Shown here one piece after another: positions 8,615-17,404 of a DNA stretch of 64,000 nucleotides. The notes beneath the pieces are model-generated. The model was not told the DNA's origin. It did not search any database and saw only the letters and a program-made list of their open reading frames with translations. The stretch's first letter is position 1; the number at the start of each line of letters is the position of its first letter. The translations under genes were made by a program, and so were the position numbers. This stretch comes from Qipengyuania citrea (lineage in GTDB: Bacteria; Pseudomonadota; Alphaproteobacteria; Sphingomonadales; Sphingomonadaceae), in assembly GCF_009828015.1 (NCBI RefSeq), contig NZ_WTYG01000002.1:453360-517359 (forward strand), given 5' to 3'.

Positions 8615-9580
8615 TTAGCTGGGCCTATTGTGCGGTGCAAGGTGGCGGACCCACTCCCTGGCGATGGCCGGCCAGGCCCGCGGTTGGCGCCAGTCGAGAC
8701 AATCGAGCCGGTAGCGCGGCCGGTTCGCTTCCATCCAGTCGCGCTTGTAGGCATCGGCTCCGGTACCGAAATCGACCAGCGACACGCCATCCGTATCGAT
8801 AACCCGCTCGAACAGCGCCGCGCTCAGTGTTGTCCCCGCCGAAAGCGGTTTGGCCGCCTCGATATGCGCCAGCTTGTGGATATAGGCGGTGCTGCCTTCC
8901 ACCGTCCAGAACTGCGCCGCGACCGGCTCGCCAGCGGCATAGGCGAGCCCCAGCCGGATCCGGCCGGCAGCGCCTTCCGCGCGGGCAAACGCCTCGAGGA
9001 TATCCGCGCGTTCCTCCCGCGGCTTCCAGCTTTGTGCATAGACCGCCTGATAGTCGGCCCAGGCCGCCTCGTCGAACCGGGTGAGGATTTTCACCTCGAC
9101 CTTGCGCGCCTTGCGCTTGAGCGTGGTCCGCATCTTGCCCGGGCGCGCGGCCCAGTACTCGGCAAAGCTGCGGCCTTCGACCGGGAGCACGTGGTTTTCA
9201 TCGCAGGTGCTACGAAAGACCAGCCAGCCGGCCTTGCGGAACGCCTGTTCGAGCACGTCCGCACTACCGTCCTCGCCGGGAACGGGGGCAAGCACGATCC
9301 GGCCGGCCTGTCGCCGCAGGTCGCGGGCGAGGGCGGTGAGCAGGGCTTGCGAACGGCCCAGCGGGCGCCAGCTGAAGCTGAACCAGTAGGTCAGGCTGGC
9401 GAGGTGGTCATGTTCGCGCCGCAGCGGCAGCAGCACGCGCTCATCCCCGCGCTCGGCCATGGCGGCAAGCACGGGTCCGAGCAGGCCGAACCACTCCAGC
9501 CTGTCGAAAGGACCGTCCTGCGGCCAATCCAGCGCTTGCAGTTTGGTAAGGCTCTCGTGATAGCTGACCGCGATGTCCAC
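8615..9580 (-). CDS. GNAT/FemAB-like acyltransferase, exosortase A locus
   Basis: A 321-residue protein with the tandem GNAT-like fold seen in FemAB and BioF2-like (Acetyltransf_6) proteins. The core has RTTLKRKARKVEVKI, then GLAYAAGEPVAAQFWTVEGS (about residues 214-233), AYIHKLAHIEAAKPLSAGT and VDFGTGADAYKRDWM. The last two segments are typical of peptidyl or acyl transfer in this family. It begins with GTG at 9580, preceded by a GAGGGA ribosome site, and is the first gene of the leftward ACP operon. Only 26 bases separate its start from the divergent acyl-CoA ligase start. The acceptor and donor are unknown; the carrier protein is a plausible donor. Confidence 0.8.
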   Translation of the reverse strand: MDIAVSYHESLTKLQALDWPQDGPFDRLEWFGLLGPVLAAMAERGDERVLLPLRREHDHLASLTYWFSFSWRPLGRSQALLTALARDLRRQAGRIVLAPVPGEDGSADVLEQAFRKAGWLVFRSTCDENHVLPVEGRSFAEYWAARPGKMRTTLKRKARKVEVKILTRFDEAAWADYQAVYAQSWKPREERADILEAFARAEGAAGRIRLGLAYAAGEPVAAQFWTVEGSTAYIHKLAHIEAAKPLSAGTTLSAALFERVIDTDGVSLVDFGTGADAYKRDWMEANRPRYRLDCLDWRQPRAWPAIAREWVRHLAPHNRPS

Positions 9581-9606
9581 CGGATTTCCCTCACTCAGGA
9601 GCGTTA

Positions 9607-11121
9607 ATGCCTGATCCCACGCCGCAGCCGCTCGATCGACTGGCCGAGCGCGGGCGAGACGATGCGCCTGCGCTCGTTCTGCGCGAGCGTACGCTTACCC
9701 ATGCCGAGCTGAGAAAGCGAGTGGGCCTGCTTGCAGGCTGGCTCGCGGGCCGGGTGCCGGCGGGCGCGCGTGTCGCCAGCTGGGCGGCGAAGGGGGAATT
9801 GACCTGCCTGCTGCCGCTCGCCGCGGCCCGCGCAGGCGTGGTGCACGTGCCGATCAACCCGCTGCTCAAGCGCGCGCAGGTCGCGCATATCGTTGCCGAC
9901 AGCGGCGCGGTGTTGCTGATCGGGACCAGGGCACGGTTGGCCACGCTGGAGGACGCGGACCTGCCGCCAGCGTGTTCGCCGATCGACGAAGCCGATGTCT
10001 TCGCGCTGGCCGAAGCGCAGGGCGACCATGCAGGGCCATCCGCGCACGATCCGGACGCCTTGGCGGCCATCCTCTACACCAGCGGTTCGACCGGCCGGCC
10101 CAAGGGCGTCATGCTGAGCCATGCGAATATGTGGCTGGGCGCGGTCAGCGTGGCGCATTACCTCGGCATGGCGGAGGACGATGTGACGCTGGCGGTGCTC
10201 CCGCTGAGTTTCGATTACGGCCAGAGCCAGCTGCTATCGACCTGGTATGCGGGGGGCTGCGTGGTCCCGCTCGATTATCTCTTCCCGCGCGATGTGGCGA
10301 AAGCCTGCGCCCGGCATGCGGTGACGACGCTCGCTGCGGTGCCGCCCCTGTGGCTCCAACTGACCGACGTCGAATGGCCTGCGGAGGCGATCGGGAGCAT
10401 GCGGCGGCTGACCAATTCCGGCGGCGCACTGACGCTCGACCTCGTGCGAGATTTGCGCGGCATGTTCCCGCAATCACAACTTTTTCCGATGTATGGCCTG
10501 ACCGAGGCATTCCGTTCGACCTATCTCGATCCGGTGCTGGTTGATACCCATCCGACATCTATGGGCCGGGCCATTCCCTTCGCCGAGATACTGGTGATGG
10601 CCGACGATGGTTCGCTGGCCGGACCGGGTCAGGAAGGCGAACTGGTGCACTGCGGACCGCTGGTGGCGCAGGGGTACTGGCAGGATGCCGAGCGTACAGC
10701 CGAACGCTTCAAGCCGGCCCCGGCGATGTCCGAATATGGCGGCACGGCCGTCTGGTCGGGCGACCGGGTCTTGCGCGATGCGGACGGGCTGCTCCATTTC
10801 GTCGGACGGCGCGATGCGATGATCAAGAGCGCGGGGAACCGTATCAGTCCGCAGGAGATCGAGAGCGCTGCCGTGGCGAGCGGCCTGGTGGCCGAAGCGG
10901 TCGCGCTCGGGGTCCAGGACGAACGCCTCGGTGACGCGATCCATCTCGTCGTGCGTCCTGCCGTAGGCTCGGACGACCCCGAAAGCGGCCTTCGCAAGGC
11001 CCTGCAGAAGGAACTGCCCAATTTCATGCAACCGCACGTGATCCATTGGCGCGACACGCTGCCGCTCAATCCCAACGGCAAACTCGACCGGACCGCGATC
11101 GCCACGGAGATCGGCGCATGA
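9607..11121 (+). CDS. acyl-CoA ligase (AMP-forming), exosortase A system-associated
   Basis: A 504-residue ANL-superfamily adenylating enzyme like the TIGR03098 ligases of XrtA loci. It activates a carboxylic acid as acyl-AMP and transfers it to CoA or a carrier-protein thiol. Visible motifs are the P-loop ILYTSGSTGRPKGVMLSH near residue 160, MYGLTEAFRSTYLDP, the hinge and acceptor segment GDRVLRDADGLLHFVGRRD, and the C-terminal lysine in NPNGKLDRTAI. An AGGAG ribosome site precedes the ATG by 5 bases. It is translationally coupled to the PLP decarboxylase (ATGA) and divergent from the ACP operon, so the ligase probably loads that ACP. Confidence 0.88.
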   Translation: MPDPTPQPLDRLAERGRDDAPALVLRERTLTHAELRKRVGLLAGWLAGRVPAGARVASWAAKGELTCLLPLAAARAGVVHVPINPLLKRAQVAHIVADSGAVLLIGTRARLATLEDADLPPACSPIDEADVFALAEAQGDHAGPSAHDPDALAAILYTSGSTGRPKGVMLSHANMWLGAVSVAHYLGMAEDDVTLAVLPLSFDYGQSQLLSTWYAGGCVVPLDYLFPRDVAKACARHAVTTLAAVPPLWLQLTDVEWPAEAIGSMRRLTNSGGALTLDLVRDLRGMFPQSQLFPMYGLTEAFRSTYLDPVLVDTHPTSMGRAIPFAEILVMADDGSLAGPGQEGELVHCGPLVAQGYWQDAERTAERFKPAPAMSEYGGTAVWSGDRVLRDADGLLHFVGRRDAMIKSAGNRISPQEIESAAVASGLVAEAVALGVQDERLGDAIHLVVRPAVGSDDPESGLRKALQKELPNFMQPHVIHWRDTLPLNPNGKLDRTAIATEIGA

Positions 11122-12344
11122 AGCCGCTGGGACCCATTCCCGCGGGCTATACCGCGATCGGCGGCGAGCTGGCCATCGGCGGCAAGCCCGCCAGTCATTG
11201 GGTCGAGGCTGCGGGGCGGACCCCGCTGTTCGTCTATTCGAAGGATTTGATAACGCACCGCCTTGCCGATCTGCGCGCGGCGATGCCCGACCGGATCAAG
11301 ATCAATTATGCAATCAAGGCCAACAGTTTCGCGCCGGTTCTTGACCATGTCTCGACGCTAGCGGACGGGCTCGATATCGCATCGGGCGGCGAGCTCGAAA
11401 TGGTCCGGGCAATGGGTTTCGACCTGACGCGGGTGAGTTTCGCCGGGCCGGGCAAGCGCGACAGCGAACTGGAAGCGGCTATTGCCGCGGGCGTCACGCT
11501 CAACCTCGAAAGCGAGACCGAGGCCGACCGCGCGCTGGGTATCGCAGCGCGGCTCGGCAAGACGCCGCGGATGGCGATCCGCGTCAATCCCGATTTCGAA
11601 CTCAAGGGATCGGGGATGAAGATGGGCGGCGGCCCCAAGCCATTCGGGATCGATGCCGAACGGGTGCCGGCACTGATCGCGCGGATCATTGCGGCAGGCT
11701 GCGAATTTCGCGGATTGCATATCTTTACCGGCAGCCAGGCACTGTCGGCCGAAGCGGTGATCGACATGCAGGCGAAAGTGCTCGATTGCGCCGATCGCCT
11801 GGCTGGCGAGGCGGGGGTCAAGCTGCCCAAGCTCAACATGGGGGGCGGCTTCGGCATTCCCTATTTTTCGGGTGACGAGCCGCTGGACATAGCTGCCGTA
11901 GGGGCCGCGCTGCACGACCGCTTCGCGCACCTGCCCGAGACGCTGGCCGATGCTGAACTCTTTCTTGAACTCGGCCGCTATCTTGTTGGCGAAGCTGGGG
12001 TTTATCTCACACGTATCGTCGATCGCAAGGACAGCTACGGCGAAACCTATCTGATTACCGATGGCGGCCTGCATCACCAGCTGGCGGCATCGGGCAATTT
12101 CGGCACGGTGGTCCGGCGCAATTATCCGGTGGCGATCGCCAGCCGCTTTGCCGCCGAACCGGAAGAAACCGCGAATGTGGTCGGCTGCCTGTGCACCCCG
12201 CTCGACCGGCTTGCGGACAAGGCGCATCTGCCCCGCGCCGAGGTGGGCGATCTGGTCGCGGTGTTCTGCGCGGGGGCCTATGGCGCCAGCGCGTCACCCA
12301 GCGCTTTCCTCGGACAGGGGCCGGCGGCCGAAATGCTGGTGTGA
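11118..12344 (+). CDS. PLP-dependent decarboxylase, exosortase A system-associated
   Basis: A 408-residue fold-type III decarboxylase of the diaminopimelate/ornithine decarboxylase superfamily, matching the TIGR03099 type. The PLP lysine is in INYAIKANSFAP. The phosphate-binding glycine loop is NMGGGFGIPYF, and the opposite-subunit catalytic Cys is in GCLCTPLDRL. The enzyme would decarboxylate an amino acid, possibly one tied to the neighbouring ligase and carrier protein; the substrate is not known. It starts at ATG 11118 inside the ligase stop codon. It should not be called lysA without evidence, because this subfamily is tied to XrtA loci. Confidence 0.88.
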   Translation: MKPLGPIPAGYTAIGGELAIGGKPASHWVEAAGRTPLFVYSKDLITHRLADLRAAMPDRIKINYAIKANSFAPVLDHVSTLADGLDIASGGELEMVRAMGFDLTRVSFAGPGKRDSELEAAIAAGVTLNLESETEADRALGIAARLGKTPRMAIRVNPDFELKGSGMKMGGGPKPFGIDAERVPALIARIIAAGCEFRGLHIFTGSQALSAEAVIDMQAKVLDCADRLAGEAGVKLPKLNMGGGFGIPYFSGDEPLDIAAVGAALHDRFAHLPETLADAELFLELGRYLVGEAGVYLTRIVDRKDSYGETYLITDGGLHHQLAASGNFGTVVRRNYPVAIASRFAAEPEETANVVGCLCTPLDRLADKAHLPRAEVGDLVAVFCAGAYGASASPSAFLGQGPAAEMLV

Positions 12345-12504
12345 ACGTGGCGGGGTAAGGCCCACGAATCCTGCGGTTTCTGCGGTTCCCGGGCGCTATG
12401 GCTAACTGTATGTTCACCTTTCTTGGGCAATAGTCTTCCCAAACAGGGGCCAACGGGCGCAATCGGCGTCCGAAACGGCCGTGGACAGATGCCGGGATAG
12501 ATAC
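12345..12504. promoter_or_regulatory. gap before the polysaccharide export operon
   Basis: A 160-base gap separates the decarboxylase from the export lipoprotein. It is the largest gap inside the XrtA locus and the obvious place for a promoter driving the rightward run of ten genes. No confident -35/-10 pair or strong dyad was found by eye. Confidence 0.35.
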
Positions 12505-13149
12505 ATGCGTTTGAACCGACCAAGCTTGCTTTTTGCCGGATGCGCCGCACCCATGCTGATGCTGGCGGGCTGTGCCGGCGGCGGCAACACCGAGCTTCCC
12601 CCCGCGACTTTCGTCGCCATGCAGGAAGGCCCGGGCGAGGAATATGTGATCGGTCCGCTCGACCAGCTGACCATCCATGTCTGGCGCAATCCCGAACTGG
12701 GTGCGGAAAAGATCCAGGTGCGCCCCGATGGCCGCATCACCATCCCGCTGGTCAAGGACATGCCGGCGGTGGGCAAGACGCCATCGATGCTCGAGGAGGA
12801 TATCCGCCTCCAGCTCAGCCAGTATATCGAGGATCCGCTGGTCTCGGTCATCGTCAACGAATTTGCCGGGACCTTCAGCCAGCAGATCCGCATTGTCGGC
12901 GCCACGGCGCAACCGGCCTCGCTGCCCTACCGCGCGAACATGACCGTGCTCGACGCGATGATCGCGGTCGGCGGCCTGTCCGAGTTCGCCGCCGGCAATC
13001 GCGCCAAGCTGATCCGTTTCGACAAGCAGCTCGGCCGCCAGCGCGAATATGCGCTGCGCCTGACCGATCTGCTCAAGCGGGGCGACAGCAAGGCCAATGT
13101 GCTGCTGCAACCGGGTGATGTGATCATCATCCCCGAAAGCACCTTCTAG
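12505..13149 (+). CDS. exopolysaccharide export lipoprotein, XrtA-associated (Wza/EpsE-like)
   Basis: A 214-residue periplasmic/outer-membrane lipoprotein of the polysaccharide export (OPX) family. The N-terminus MRLNRPSLLFAGC continues to a LAGC lipobox with Cys at about residue 27. It is followed by a Poly_export domain with EEYVIGPLDQLTIHVWRN and VRPDGRITIPLV, then an SLBB-like domain (IRIVGATAQPASLPYRANMT) ending QPGDVIIIPES. It would form the channel for export of the polysaccharide made by this locus. It is shorter than E. coli Wza and lacks its C-terminal barrel helix, as is usual for EpsE-like members. The start ATG 12505 is chosen to begin at the signal peptide. Confidence 0.9.
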   Translation: MRLNRPSLLFAGCAAPMLMLAGCAGGGNTELPPATFVAMQEGPGEEYVIGPLDQLTIHVWRNPELGAEKIQVRPDGRITIPLVKDMPAVGKTPSMLEEDIRLQLSQYIEDPLVSVIVNEFAGTFSQQIRIVGATAQPASLPYRANMTVLDAMIAVGGLSEFAAGNRAKLIRFDKQLGRQREYALRLTDLLKRGDSKANVLLQPGDVIIIPESTF

Positions 13150-13163
13150 GGGACTGCGGGGGC

Positions 13164-14681
13164 ATGCAGGAAGTCGTCGAAGAACTTCGCAGCGCGCTGC
13201 ATACGGTGTGGAACCGCCGCTGGCTCGCGCTCGCGGTGGCCTGGGCCGTGTGCATCCTCGGCTGGCTGGCGGTTGCGTTCATCCCCAACAGCTATGAAAG
13301 CCGGGCGCGGATCTATGTCGAGCTCGAGGATGTCCTGTCCGAGCAGCTGGAGATTTCCGGCGACGGCAAGCAGGCGATCACCAAGGTCCGCCAGACGCTG
13401 GTCAGCGCGGTCAATCTCGAGCGCGTGGTACGCAGCACCAAGCTGGGCGAAAAGGTCGCCACCGACAATGAGATGCAGAGCGCGGTGCAGAGCCTGACCG
13501 AGAACATCGTGGTCGAGAGCGAGCAGGACAATCTGTTCACGATCACTGCGACGGTCGGCAAGTCGAGCCTGAGCGATGCCGAGAACGCAGCGTTGGCGAA
13601 AGACGTGGTCCAGAAGCTGATCGATATCTTCCGCGAATCGAACATTGCGGGCAACCGCGGCGATGTCGCCGATACGATCGCGTTTCTCGACCAGCAGCTC
13701 GACGACCGCAAGGCCGAGCTCGAAGCTGCCGAACAGCGGCGCCTGGCCTTCGAGGCGGAACATCCAGACCTGATCGGCGGCACTGGCACCGTGACCGGTC
13801 GCCTGCAGACGATGCGCACCGAAATGCGCGGGATCGATGCCGATATCGCCGCGGCGCAAAGCGCGCTGGCGGCCATCAACGGCCAGATCGCCAGCACGCC
13901 GCGCAGCATCGTGACCGCCGGGGGCGGGGGCGCACGCGGGGCGTTGATGCAGGCGCAATCGAACCTCTCGGCTATGCGTGCGCGCGGCCTGACCGACAGC
14001 CATCCCGACGTGCAGGCGCAGCAGCGCCAGATCGCCTCGCTGCGCGAACAGGCAGCCAGCGAACCGGCGGGTTCGGGCGGTTCGCCCAACCCGGCCTACA
14101 CTTCGCTGATGTCGATCCGCGCCGAACGCCAGGCCAATGTGCAGGCGCTGCAGGCCCGCAAGGCGGCGGTGCAATCGGACATTTCCGCGCTGATCGCCGC
14201 GCAGGCCAACGAGCCTGCCGTGGCGGCCGAAGCCAATCGCATCAGCCGCGACTACGAAGTGCTGAAGGACAAGTATGACGACCTGCTCAACGACCGCGAG
14301 GAAATGCGGCTGCGCGGACAGGTCGAAACCGAACGCAGCGCATTCCAGTTCGAGGTGATCGACCCGCCCACCGCGCCGCGCAATCCCGCGGCTCCCAACC
14401 GGCCGCTGCTGCTGCTGGGCGTGCTGATCGTCGGCCTCGGCGCGGGCGCGGGGGCCGCATTCGTCCTCGGCCAGCTCCGTTCGAGCTTCACCACCGCGGA
14501 CAAGCTCGAGCGCTCGCTCGACCTGCCGGTGATCGGGACGATTTCGCGTTCGGTCACCGAAGCGGCGCGCAAGCACCAGAAACTCCGTCTGAAGCAATTC
14601 TTCGCCGGTGTCGGTGCGCTGGGAGCGGTGTGCTTCCTGCTGCTGGTCGTCGAAATCGTCCAGGTCGGATCGGTGGCCTGA
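13164..14681 (+). CDS. XrtA-associated polysaccharide chain-length determinant (Wzz-like)
   Basis: A 505-residue inner-membrane polysaccharide co-polymerase. One transmembrane helix is near residues 19-37, followed by a long periplasmic part with coiled-coil stretches (about 170-215 and 310-400). A second helix is near 411-430, and a further hydrophobic segment near 475-495. A Pro-rich stretch DPPTAPRNPAAPNRP precedes the second helix, as in Wzz and BY-kinase activator domains. It would set polymer length and activate the tyrosine kinase encoded next. It starts 14 bases after the export lipoprotein. Confidence 0.88.
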   Translation: MQEVVEELRSALHTVWNRRWLALAVAWAVCILGWLAVAFIPNSYESRARIYVELEDVLSEQLEISGDGKQAITKVRQTLVSAVNLERVVRSTKLGEKVATDNEMQSAVQSLTENIVVESEQDNLFTITATVGKSSLSDAENAALAKDVVQKLIDIFRESNIAGNRGDVADTIAFLDQQLDDRKAELEAAEQRRLAFEAEHPDLIGGTGTVTGRLQTMRTEMRGIDADIAAAQSALAAINGQIASTPRSIVTAGGGGARGALMQAQSNLSAMRARGLTDSHPDVQAQQRQIASLREQAASEPAGSGGSPNPAYTSLMSIRAERQANVQALQARKAAVQSDISALIAAQANEPAVAAEANRISRDYEVLKDKYDDLLNDREEMRLRGQVETERSAFQFEVIDPPTAPRNPAAPNRPLLLLGVLIVGLGAGAGAAFVLGQLRSSFTTADKLERSLDLPVIGTISRSVTEAARKHQKLRLKQFFAGVGALGAVCFLLLVVEIVQVGSVA

Positions 14682-14687
14682 GGGAAC

Positions 14688-15710
14688 ATGGCAGTGAACA
14701 AACCCACGCAGATAGAGCCGTCGAACGATGACGATGGCAAGCCCAAGCGGGCATCGCTTCTCGAACGCGCCAGCGGCACCTTCGGCTTCGACCGGCTGAT
14801 TCCCGCCGCGGTTCCGGCCAAGCTCGACAGCGACAAGGCGAAGAAGTTCGCCCCGCGGCGGACCATCGAGGTGACGCCGACTCCCGCGCCGGCACCCGTA
14901 CCGCAGCGCCGCGCGAGCGATGCGCATACGTCCACCGTTCCCGAGCCGGCGGTTGTGGAACCCGACCGCCCGGTGGTCGCCTTTACCGGTCCGAAACGCG
15001 AAATCGTGCGCGCCATGTTGCGCGAGCAGGGCCTGATCGATCCCGATGGCGGGGCATCGACGCTGCTCGAGGAATTCCGCATCGTGAAGCGCCAGGTGCT
15101 GGCCACCACCAAGACCGAGGGCAGCCAGCTGGCGCGCCGCGTGCTGGTCTGTTCGCCGCACCCCAACGAGGGCAAGACCTTCTGTGCGCTCAATCTCGCC
15201 ATCGCGCTGGCGGGCGAACGCGACATGGAAGTGCTGCTGGTGGATGCCGATTTCGGCAATCCGTCGGTCATGGAGAAACTCGGCCTGCAGGAATCCGCGG
15301 GCTTTATGGACGTGCTGTCCGACCCTGCTGCGCAGGTCGCGGATTTCGTCGTCGGTACCGATATTCCCGGGCTGTTCGTCCTGCCTGCAGGCAAGCGCAC
15401 CGGACGTGACAGCGAATATCTTTCGAGCGAACGCACCCGCGATGTGCTCGACCAGCTCACGCGCGGCGCGCGCAACCGGATCATCGTGTTTGACAGCCCG
15501 CCGGCACTCGCCGCGACGCCGGCTGCCGAGCTTGCCAAGCAGGTGGGCCAGGCATTGCTGGTCGCCCGCGCCGATCTAACCGGGCGCGCGGCTCTGGAAG
15601 ATGCGGTCGACCTGCTTTCGGCCTGTCCCGACATCAAGCTGCTGCTCAACGATGCGACCTTCAGCCCCAGCGGGCGCAGGTTCGGAACCTATTACGGATA
15701 TGGCGAGTAA
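14688..15710 (+). CDS. XrtA-associated tyrosine autokinase (BY-kinase)
   Basis: A 340-residue cytoplasmic bacterial tyrosine kinase of the CpsD/CapB/ExoP type. Walker A is SPHPNEGKTFCALN (near residues 158-171), Walker A' is VLLVDADFGNPS, and Walker B is IIVFDSPPAL. The C-terminus GTYYGYGE carries a small tyrosine cluster, the usual autophosphorylation site. The first 100 residues are a low-complexity linker rich in Pro, Ala and charged residues. Its membrane activator is the preceding gene. Cycles of phosphorylation control polymerisation and export of the polysaccharide. Confidence 0.9.
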   Translation: MAVNKPTQIEPSNDDDGKPKRASLLERASGTFGFDRLIPAAVPAKLDSDKAKKFAPRRTIEVTPTPAPAPVPQRRASDAHTSTVPEPAVVEPDRPVVAFTGPKREIVRAMLREQGLIDPDGGASTLLEEFRIVKRQVLATTKTEGSQLARRVLVCSPHPNEGKTFCALNLAIALAGERDMEVLLVDADFGNPSVMEKLGLQESAGFMDVLSDPAAQVADFVVGTDIPGLFVLPAGKRTGRDSEYLSSERTRDVLDQLTRGARNRIIVFDSPPALAATPAAELAKQVGQALLVARADLTGRAALEDAVDLLSACPDIKLLLNDATFSPSGRRFGTYYGYGE

Positions 15711-15714
15711 GCCC

Positions 15715-17391
15715 ATGATCTACCGAATGAAAACACCCTATCTGGCAAGCGCCGCGACGGCTGTTGCGCTGTTTGGCGCCGCGCCGCTGCAGGCCCAGTC
15801 CTACCAGGGGGCCGACAGCGGTTCGGCGGGCAGCGCGGCCGAAGGCGTGTCCACTGGCGGCGGGCGCACCAGCATCGATCCCTATATCGAGGCCAATTCG
15901 CTGGCGAGCTGGCAGATATCGCCGGGCAGCGATGTGGTTACCTACACGCAACTTGCCGCAGGGGTCGACGCCTCGATCGCCGGGCGCAACAACGGCGGCA
16001 GCGTGTCGGTGCGTTACGAACGCAATTTCGCGCACCAGTCCAACGGCGCCGATTCGGATACGATCACCGGCGTGGCGCGCGGCTATGCCTCGATCATTCC
16101 GCGCGTCCTGACGGTGGAAGCGGGCGCGCTGGCCAGCAGCACGCGCGTGGATGCGCAGGGCCGTTCGGTGATCAATCCGATCGTCGACGATACGCTTTCG
16201 ACCCAGACATACTCCGCCTATGCCGGACCCACGCTGCAGACGCGCGCGGGCGATGTCGAAGTGAACGCGAACTACCGTATCGGCTATACGCGCGTCGACA
16301 GCCCCGATTTCATCACCGCCACAGGCACCGCTGCCGACCTGTTCGACGAAAGCGTTTCGCACAGCGCCAGCGTGCGCGCGGGAACGCGGCCCGGCCAGCC
16401 GCTACCGGTCGGTCTCGGGGTCGGTGCCGGCTACTACCAGGAAGATGTCTCCAACCTCGATCAGCGCGTGCGCGATGCCTATGTCCGCGGCGACGTGACC
16501 GTTCCCGTCACGCCGACGCTGGCAATCGTCGCGGGTGCGGGCATCGAGGACGTCGAAGTGTCGAGCCGCGATGCGGTGCGCGATGCCGCGGGCAACCCGG
16601 TCATCGGCGACAATGGCCGTTTCATTACCGATGAGGCGAGCCCGCGGATCATCGCCTATGAAGCCAGCGGCCTCATCTGGGATGTCGGGGTCGTATGGTC
16701 GCCGAGCAGCCGGACGCAGCTCGAAGCGCGGTTCGGCCATCGCTATGACAGCGAAACCTTCTACGGCAGCTTCAGCTGGCGGCCGAGCAGCCGCAGCAGT
16801 TTGCAGATCGGTGTCTATGACGGCATTCAGGGATTCGGCGGCCGGCTCAACAATTCGCTCGCTGCATTGCCCACCGATTTCACCGTCTCGCGCGATCCGG
16901 TCACGGGCGAGCTGACCGGTTGCGTCAGCTCGATCGACGGCAGCGGCTGCCTCGACGGCCTGCTCGGCTCGCTCCGCTCTTCGGTCTTCCGGGGCCGCGG
17001 CGTGGTCGGCAGCTACAGCCGCCAGATCGGCCGCATGACCGCCAGCATCGGCGCGGGCTACGATCGCCGCACCTTCATCGGCGCGCCCGGCACGGTACTC
17101 GAACTGGCCGACGGCCTCGTTGATGAAAGCTATTACGTGACGGCCGGCTTGTCCGGCCCGGTCGGCCAGCGCGGCCGCTTCTCGGTCAACAGTTATGCCA
17201 ACCGTTTCGAAAGCGGAACGGCGGGCGCCGAAGACGTGACCGCGATTGGCGGATCGGCCAGCTACAGCGAAGAGGTCATCCGCAATCTCTCGGCGCGCGC
17301 GGCGGTGGCGATCTCGATGCTCGACAGCGATATCGCGCCCGACAATTTCACCACTGCATCGGCCCTGCTCGGCCTGCGGTACGATTTCTGA
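15715..17391 (+). CDS. PEP-CTERM/XrtA system-associated outer-membrane beta-barrel protein
   Basis: About 558 residues with a signal peptide (AATAVALFGAAPLQAQ, cleavage after residue 27 or so). A long mature part follows with alternating polar and aromatic residues typical of an outer-membrane barrel, ending in a C-terminal strand LLGLRYDF with final Phe. It resembles the TIGR03016 family, which occurs in XrtA loci. It may be an outer-membrane partner for secretion of the polysaccharide. Start is uncertain among ATG 15700, 15715 and 15727. I chose 15715 because it lies just after the kinase stop with GGCGAG upstream. Confidence 0.8.
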   Translation: MIYRMKTPYLASAATAVALFGAAPLQAQSYQGADSGSAGSAAEGVSTGGGRTSIDPYIEANSLASWQISPGSDVVTYTQLAAGVDASIAGRNNGGSVSVRYERNFAHQSNGADSDTITGVARGYASIIPRVLTVEAGALASSTRVDAQGRSVINPIVDDTLSTQTYSAYAGPTLQTRAGDVEVNANYRIGYTRVDSPDFITATGTAADLFDESVSHSASVRAGTRPGQPLPVGLGVGAGYYQEDVSNLDQRVRDAYVRGDVTVPVTPTLAIVAGAGIEDVEVSSRDAVRDAAGNPVIGDNGRFITDEASPRIIAYEASGLIWDVGVVWSPSSRTQLEARFGHRYDSETFYGSFSWRPSSRSSLQIGVYDGIQGFGGRLNNSLAALPTDFTVSRDPVTGELTGCVSSIDGSGCLDGLLGSLRSSVFRGRGVVGSYSRQIGRMTASIGAGYDRRTFIGAPGTVLELADGLVDESYYVTAGLSGPVGQRGRFSVNSYANRFESGTAGAEDVTAIGGSASYSEEVIRNLSARAAVAISMLDSDIAPDNFTTASALLGLRYDF

Positions 17392-17404
17392 TAGGACTGC
17401 GCAG

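Noticed and set aside
11118-12344. Diaminopimelate decarboxylase (lysA)
   Set aside because: Fold and motifs are shared, but coupling to the XrtA-type acyl-CoA ligase and the surrounding locus favour the XrtA-associated decarboxylase subfamily.
13146-15161. 671-codon open frame on the - strand
   Set aside because: Antisense shadow of the chain-length and kinase genes, with no recognisable domain.
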